A DNA stretch of 64,000 bases from Kurthia huakuii LAM0618. Its GTDB lineage: Bacteria > Bacillota > Bacilli > Bacillales_A > Planococcaceae. The stretch spans positions 62,001-126,000 of the forward strand of contig NZ_AYTB01000012.1 of assembly GCF_000505545.1 (NCBI RefSeq), given 5' to 3'. The translations under genes were made by a program, and so were the position numbers. The notes beneath the pieces were generated by a model. It did no database searches. It saw nothing but the letters and a program-made list of their open reading frames with translations, and was not told the DNA's origin. Within the stretch, counting starts at the first letter, position 1. Every line of letters starts with the position of its first letter. Of the stretch, positions 59,964 to 64,000 are shown in pieces.

Positions 59964-62453
59964 TTATTTTTTTACATAAACAGCAAGTGTCGTTTTAGCA
60001 GTTGTTGCTTTATGCGTCACCGTCACGGTTAATTTTTGTTTATTTTTTTGTTTCGCTAGCTTGATGCTAAATTTACCATTCGATGGTACCGTTTTCGTTG
60101 CTAATACTTTGCTGCCCTTTTTCACGACAACTTTTGAACCAGCTAATGCTTTACCTGTTAAGACAGTTGGTTTTGTTGTTTTCGCAATATCGGTTTTTAA
60201 AATGGCCGCACTTAATGCGTTAAAGCCATTTAAACGGCCATAACCTGATACTAAATCTTTGCCGACTGCTAATGTGCCCGTTTCAGGTTCTTCTTCGCCG
60301 CCACCTGTGCCAAGAAGTAAGTTTAGAATGTCACCTGTACCTGCTGACGAACCATTATTATCTTTTTCATCAAATGCGACATTTTTTGATGACTCATGTA
60401 GTACTGTACGAATTTGACCAATGTTCATTGATGGATTCGCGCTCTTTAATAAACCAACGACTGCTGCTACATGTGGTGTCGCCATTGATGTACCACTCAT
60501 ATATGTTACATTACCATTTGGTACAAGGCTTGGAATATTAGAACCTGGCGCTACTAAATCCAATTTGTAGCCGTAGTTTGAATAATCCGATACAACGTCT
60601 AGTGGGTTTGTGGCTCCAACAGAAATAACGTAACGCGATGACCCTGGATATGAAATTCCTTGAATACCGTCATTACCACTTGCAACAATGACTGCTACGT
60701 TTTTCGAATGTGCATATTTTAAAGCCGCTTCAATTGTACGGCTATACGTACCACCAAGACTCAAGTTAATGACTTTTGCACCTTGATCTACAGCATACTT
60801 AATCCCTAATGCCACATTTTCAAGTGAACCACCACCTGATGCATCTAATACTTTAATCGGTAAAATTTTTGTATGTTGATTAATTCCTCGCATCGAATAG
60901 CCATTATTCGCTTGCGCCGCAATAATGCCTGACACATGTGTGCCGTGCCCATGGTCATCTACTGCTGGCTGTTGGCGATCTACGTAGTTGCGCCCTTTAT
61001 TCATTAAGACAACATTTTTTAAATCTGCTAATGTATTATCTACACCTGTATCAACAACCGCAATTGTTGTTGATTTTAGTGCTGTGTCATTCACTAACTT
61101 TTGTAGTTTTACATTGCCCACATCTGCTCCGGTAATCCCTTCCGAGCCGGTATTTTGCAATGACCATTGATATGGATATTGCACATCAGCTGCTAATGCA
61201 TGATAGGTCGTCACTGGTTCGATGTATTCAACAGCTGCCATGTTGGCGATTTGTGCTGCTGATTTTTCAGTAATCGCTTGCTGTGCTTTTGTGGATACTG
61301 TTGCATCTTGTGATTTTAGTTCCACTACATACGTGTCTGCTAAAATTTCATTGTTGTTCACTGCTAACGTTGAAGCCGTTGCTTTACCTGTTGCCTGTTG
61401 TTTAAATTTGTTAAATGAATAACCATCTTTTAACTTCACAATATATTTACCTGATGATTTCTTCGCTAACTCGCCCGTCGCCTTTTGGACAACGTTCGCT
61501 AAATCTTCGCCAGCTAGTCCATCTGTTAAACCGACATTTTTCGCTGCAACCGACATTTTTTTCTGTAACGCTACTGGTACATTAGTGAATGTAATGTCAA
61601 ATAGTGCTTGAATCGCTTGTGCTTCTGATTTTGAAATCACGCGCGTACTCGCAGCGCCATGTTTATTCATCTCTTTAACAAGTGGCTGAATCGTTACTAA
61701 ATGTCCGTACACTTGTTGTTTTAATGTGCTATCTGTTACTAACTTTGCTGCTAAAAATGGTGCTGCTTTGTAATACAATGATGATAACTCGCGGCCATCT
61801 GCTGTTTTTGATAAAATGCCATCGCGGAAAATACGAATATCTGATAGCATCGTTTTTGCATCTTTTTTACCATCGACACCAAGCTCTACAGGACAAGCAT
61901 TGCCACTTGCAAGCTCCGTTGACGGTGCTAATGTGACAGGCTCTGCTGTTAATGTATAGGGTACGTTGGCAACCGGGATTTCTTCGCCAGGATTTTCATC
62001 TGTTGGCGGCTCTGCTGGTACATCATTCATCATGAAGCTATCATCCATAAAGCCGCTATATTCGACTTTAATATAATATGTACCTTCCCAAGCATATGGG
62101 AATTTAAGAATCGCTTTACCATTCTCAACCGTTCCCGCTACATATTGTTCATACACTTCATTATTTTGTGCTTTCTCTGCACTCGCAAACATTGTGATAT
62201 TTAAAATATAATCACTTTTCAATGTTACTTTCACATGCGAATGTTTTTTCGTATCACTCGCAGTTGGCGTATATTTAAACCACTTCACGCCTGCTGTACT
62301 AAATGATTCGTCAATTGCGACGTTATCGGTTAATTCAACAGCACTTGCTAGTGTATTTTCCGTAACAAGATTCGCTTTTGCAACCCGCACAGTCGGTAAA
62401 AGCACACTTATTACTAACACAAAAATTGCTAGCCACACACTACTTTTTTTCAT
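59964..62453 (-). CDS. Secreted subtilisin-like serine protease (S8)
   Basis: This 829-residue extracellular protease has a signal peptide (about residues 1-27) and a PPC-like beta domain (about 35-140). An acidic linker, a helical region and an I9-type propeptide region (about 335-415) follow. The S8 domain (about 430-700) has the catalytic Asp in AVVDTGVDN, His in HGHGTHVSG and Ser in GTSMATPHVA. The C-terminal Ig-like module starts KPTVLTGKALAGSKVVVKK. Such enzymes degrade external proteins. It is a single gene with AAGGGGG before the ATG. Confidence 0.93.
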   Translation of the reverse strand: MKKSSVWLAIFVLVISVLLPTVRVAKANLVTENTLASAVELTDNVAIDESFSTAGVKWFKYTPTASDTKKHSHVKVTLKSDYILNITMFASAEKAQNNEVYEQYVAGTVENGKAILKFPYAWEGTYYIKVEYSGFMDDSFMMNDVPAEPPTDENPGEEIPVANVPYTLTAEPVTLAPSTELASGNACPVELGVDGKKDAKTMLSDIRIFRDGILSKTADGRELSSLYYKAAPFLAAKLVTDSTLKQQVYGHLVTIQPLVKEMNKHGAASTRVISKSEAQAIQALFDITFTNVPVALQKKMSVAAKNVGLTDGLAGEDLANVVQKATGELAKKSSGKYIVKLKDGYSFNKFKQQATGKATASTLAVNNNEILADTYVVELKSQDATVSTKAQQAITEKSAAQIANMAAVEYIEPVTTYHALAADVQYPYQWSLQNTGSEGITGADVGNVKLQKLVNDTALKSTTIAVVDTGVDNTLADLKNVVLMNKGRNYVDRQQPAVDDHGHGTHVSGIIAAQANNGYSMRGINQHTKILPIKVLDASGGGSLENVALGIKYAVDQGAKVINLSLGGTYSRTIEAALKYAHSKNVAVIVASGNDGIQGISYPGSSRYVISVGATNPLDVVSDYSNYGYKLDLVAPGSNIPSLVPNGNVTYMSGTSMATPHVAAVVGLLKSANPSMNIGQIRTVLHESSKNVAFDEKDNNGSSAGTGDILNLLLGTGGGEEEPETGTLAVGKDLVSGYGRLNGFNALSAAILKTDIAKTTKPTVLTGKALAGSKVVVKKGSKVLATKTVPSNGKFSIKLAKQKNKQKLTVTVTHKATTAKTTLAVYVKK

Positions 62454-62706
62454 CTAATTCCCCCTTAACAATCATTGCAGTTTACCACTACTTGTACTAT
62501 TGTAAAGAAAGCATGCTAAATATGATAGACGTTTTGTGTATTTTCTTGTATTCCATCCATTTTATAGAATTTTTTTCGAACAATCTATGACTTTTGAAAT
62601 AGCTTGAAACTATTTTGTCTACAATTTCGTCTTAATTCGTTCATATTCCGTTCATATACACGTTTTATAATGAAATGAGCTTATTTAAAAGAGAGGGGTA
62701 TGTTCG

Positions 62707-63027
62707 TTGGAACCGAAAGAAATTCGATTTCTACGCGTGATGGGGATTGCAGACGGCGTTTCATTGCTTGTGTTATTGCTCATCGCAATGCCATTAAAAT
62801 ATTTTGCGGGATTACCAATGGCCGTAACAATTGTTGGTAGTATTCATGGGGCGATTTTCGTTACATATGTGATTTCAATTGCGATTGTGCAATTGCGCAT
62901 TCGCTGGAACATCGGCTACAGTTTAATTGCTGGTATCGTCGCCTTCATTCCATTTGGTAACTTTATTTTTGATAAACATATTAAACGCGCAGGCGAAGCA
63001 GCTTGTACAAAACAACTTCGCGCATAG
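62707..63027 (+). CDS. DUF3817 membrane protein
   Basis: This 106-residue protein has three membrane helices (about residues 13-31, 38-60, 70-90) and the pattern FLRVMGIADGVSLLVLLLIAMPLKYF seen in DUF3817/YdzA-type proteins. Function is unknown. The start is TTG at 62707 after GAGGGG. A terminator follows. Confidence 0.85.
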   Translation: MEPKEIRFLRVMGIADGVSLLVLLLIAMPLKYFAGLPMAVTIVGSIHGAIFVTYVISIAIVQLRIRWNIGYSLIAGIVAFIPFGNFIFDKHIKRAGEAACTKQLRA

Positions 63028-63028
63028 A

Positions 63029-63076
63029 AAAAACACTTTCGACGATTTTAATCATATCGTTGAAAGTGTTTTTTTA
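63029..63076 (+). terminator. Terminator of the DUF3817 gene
   Basis: AACACTTTCGACGAT and ATCGTTGAAAGTGTT pair with one mismatch, with a T-run. Confidence 0.85.
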
Positions 63077-63142
63077 TAGTTAAGCTTGTATACAGCGACT
63101 TTCATCTACAACGCGTAGTCGCTTTTAAGGATTCTTGCTTTA

Positions 63143-64000
63143 TTATTTACTTAATTTTTCAATTAACGGTGTTAGCCAATCATCGAGATGTGAAAATTGA
63201 AAACCAGCTTGCTGAGCCTTGTCATTGACCATATACCACGAAGCGGGGATGCTATACGGAGAATCGCCTTCAATAACTGTCGCTCGTCGGTTTACAACTG
63301 TTTCAATCCGTTCAACGAGTTCGCGCATAGAAATTGTGCCATTTGCCGTTGCATTAATTGGTCCATCTACATTGCTAAAAGCGAGCCAATATAAAAATGC
63401 TGCCGCTTCATCTGCCAAAATAAACGACATTTCTGCATCAAGATTTAAAAACTCAACTGCGTCGCCTTTTGCGATATGTTCAACATAATAACTTAAACGA
63501 TTCGTATAATCATCATCGCCCATAACAATTGGAAAGCGCACCGCAACGACTGGAAAATTGGCATAGTCCTCAAAAACTGCTTCTGCCTGCCGCTTTCCTT
63601 CGGCATAACTATATTGCTGGGACGGTGTTAAATCGTACATATAATGAAGCGCATTAAAATCTTCCTCGCGTTTTGCATTGCCATCGACGTCATAGACAGA
63701 CATAGTGGATGTGAAAATAAGACGCGTCGTATGGTCATTTAAAATGGCACATAGCTCCATCGCCTCTTTTGGCGTATAGCAAATATTATCGTACACTACA
63801 TCATAAACCGTGTCTTCAAAAGCTTCACGTAATTCGCCGCTATTCGTTCGATCAAGTATCGTATGATGCACACGCTCATCAAATGGATTATCATGCTGTC
63901 CTCGCGTTGCAATCGTTACATCATGCCCTTGTTGCACAAGTTTTCCGACTAAATGTTTGCCAAAAAAGCGCGTGCCTCCAATCACTAACACTTTTGCCAT
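63143..64000 (-). CDS. NAD-dependent epimerase/dehydratase family protein
   Basis: This 285-residue short-chain dehydrogenase of the extended type has the Rossmann start VIGGTRFFGKHLVGKL. The active-site Tyr is in SYAEGKRQAEA (Y-x3-K), and TSTMSVYD provides the Ser/Thr. The substrate sugar is unknown. Its start codon is exactly the last three bases of the window, so the gene is complete but its promoter lies outside. Confidence 0.9.
   Translation of the reverse strand: MAKVLVIGGTRFFGKHLVGKLVQQGHDVTIATRGQHDNPFDERVHHTILDRTNSGELREAFEDTVYDVVYDNICYTPKEAMELCAILNDHTTRLIFTSTMSVYDVDGNAKREEDFNALHYMYDLTPSQQYSYAEGKRQAEAVFEDYANFPVVAVRFPIVMGDDDYTNRLSYYVEHIAKGDAVEFLNLDAEMSFILADEAAAFLYWLAFSNVDGPINATANGTISMRELVERIETVVNRRATVIEGDSPYSIPASWYMVNDKAQQAGFQFSHLDDWLTPLIEKLSK

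Noticed and set aside
1-64000. CRISPR arrays, prophage or intact insertion sequences
   Set aside because: No regularly spaced repeats, no phage structural or integrase genes and no full transposase were found on reading both strands.

Overview
The window looks like a chromosomal segment of a low-to-mid GC Bacillales bacterium, most likely of the Planococcaceae/Caryophanaceae type (Kurthia, Lysinibacillus, Solibacillus or a relative). This is inferred from strong AGGAGG-type ribosome sites, TTG/GTG starts, rho-independent terminators after nearly every unit, T-box and FMN riboswitches, SigB- and CsoR-type regulators, a HemAT globin receptor, and a degenerate copy of a Bacillales intergenic repeat. 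I see no phage, transposase gene, CRISPR array or rRNA operon. There is one tRNA (Arg, anticodon CCU).

Layout. 1-2.7 kb: 3' part of a chemoreceptor gene, a small unknown gene, a YitT membrane protein. 2.7-5.1 kb: a two-gene McrBC restriction system. 5.1-8.1 kb: a hairpin-rich intergenic element, then a cst-like persulfide operon (DsrE, TusA-rhodanese, rhodanese-persulfide dioxygenase, TusA) with CsoR/CstR-like operators. 8.3-10.1 kb: a sigB gene without rsb partners, and a Met-type T-box riboswitch that now controls only the C-terminal remnant of a methionyl-tRNA synthetase. 10.1-15.4 kb: a gene-poor stretch, a DUF1284 protein, an ECF sigma factor with a zinc-ribbon membrane partner, a LysR/DMT-exporter divergent pair, and an unknown protein. 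15.6-22.9 kb: a five-gene exopolysaccharide operon built around a PilZ-GT2 synthase, with two deacetylases, a GH18-like hydrolase and a UDP-sugar dehydrogenase. 23-29 kb: small, mostly unknown genes, an AlkD-type protein and the tRNA. 29.4-32.4 kb: csoR, copZ, copA with three operators. 32.7-41.4 kb: MarR/MFS unit, acyl-CoA ligase, GNAT, a FusB-like protein, HemAT and unknown genes. 41.5-43.8 kb: ribE-ribB-ribH preceded by two FMN riboswitches in tandem. 43.9-54.7 kb: an MFS exporter, a seven-gene acyl-CoA degradation operon resembling the actinobacterial igr (steroid side-chain) genes, and a large HTH protein. 54.8-64 kb: GNAT, C39 peptidase, succinate-semialdehyde dehydrogenase, LysM-NlpC/P60 hydrolase, S8 protease, DUF3817 protein and an epimerase-like protein.

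How parts work together. The persulfide operon and the copper genes carry near-identical operator half-sites (ATACC/GGTAT), but the spacer is 6 bp in the sulfur sites and 7 bp in the copper sites; this could keep two CsoR-family regulators apart. In the acyl-CoA operon paired subunits recur: two acyl-CoA dehydrogenases, two MaoC-like proteins of which one lacks the catalytic His, and an Ltp2-like thiolase homologue next to a DUF35 protein. The EPS operon combines synthesis, precursor supply, deacetylation and chain cleavage under a possible c-di-GMP input.

The best candidates for something undescribed are the tandem FMN riboswitches with compensatory changes, the PilZ-GT2 EPS operon, the igr-like operon in a Firmicute, and the T-box in front of a decapitated MetRS. 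All functions are read from sequence and remembered family features; no database search was possible.
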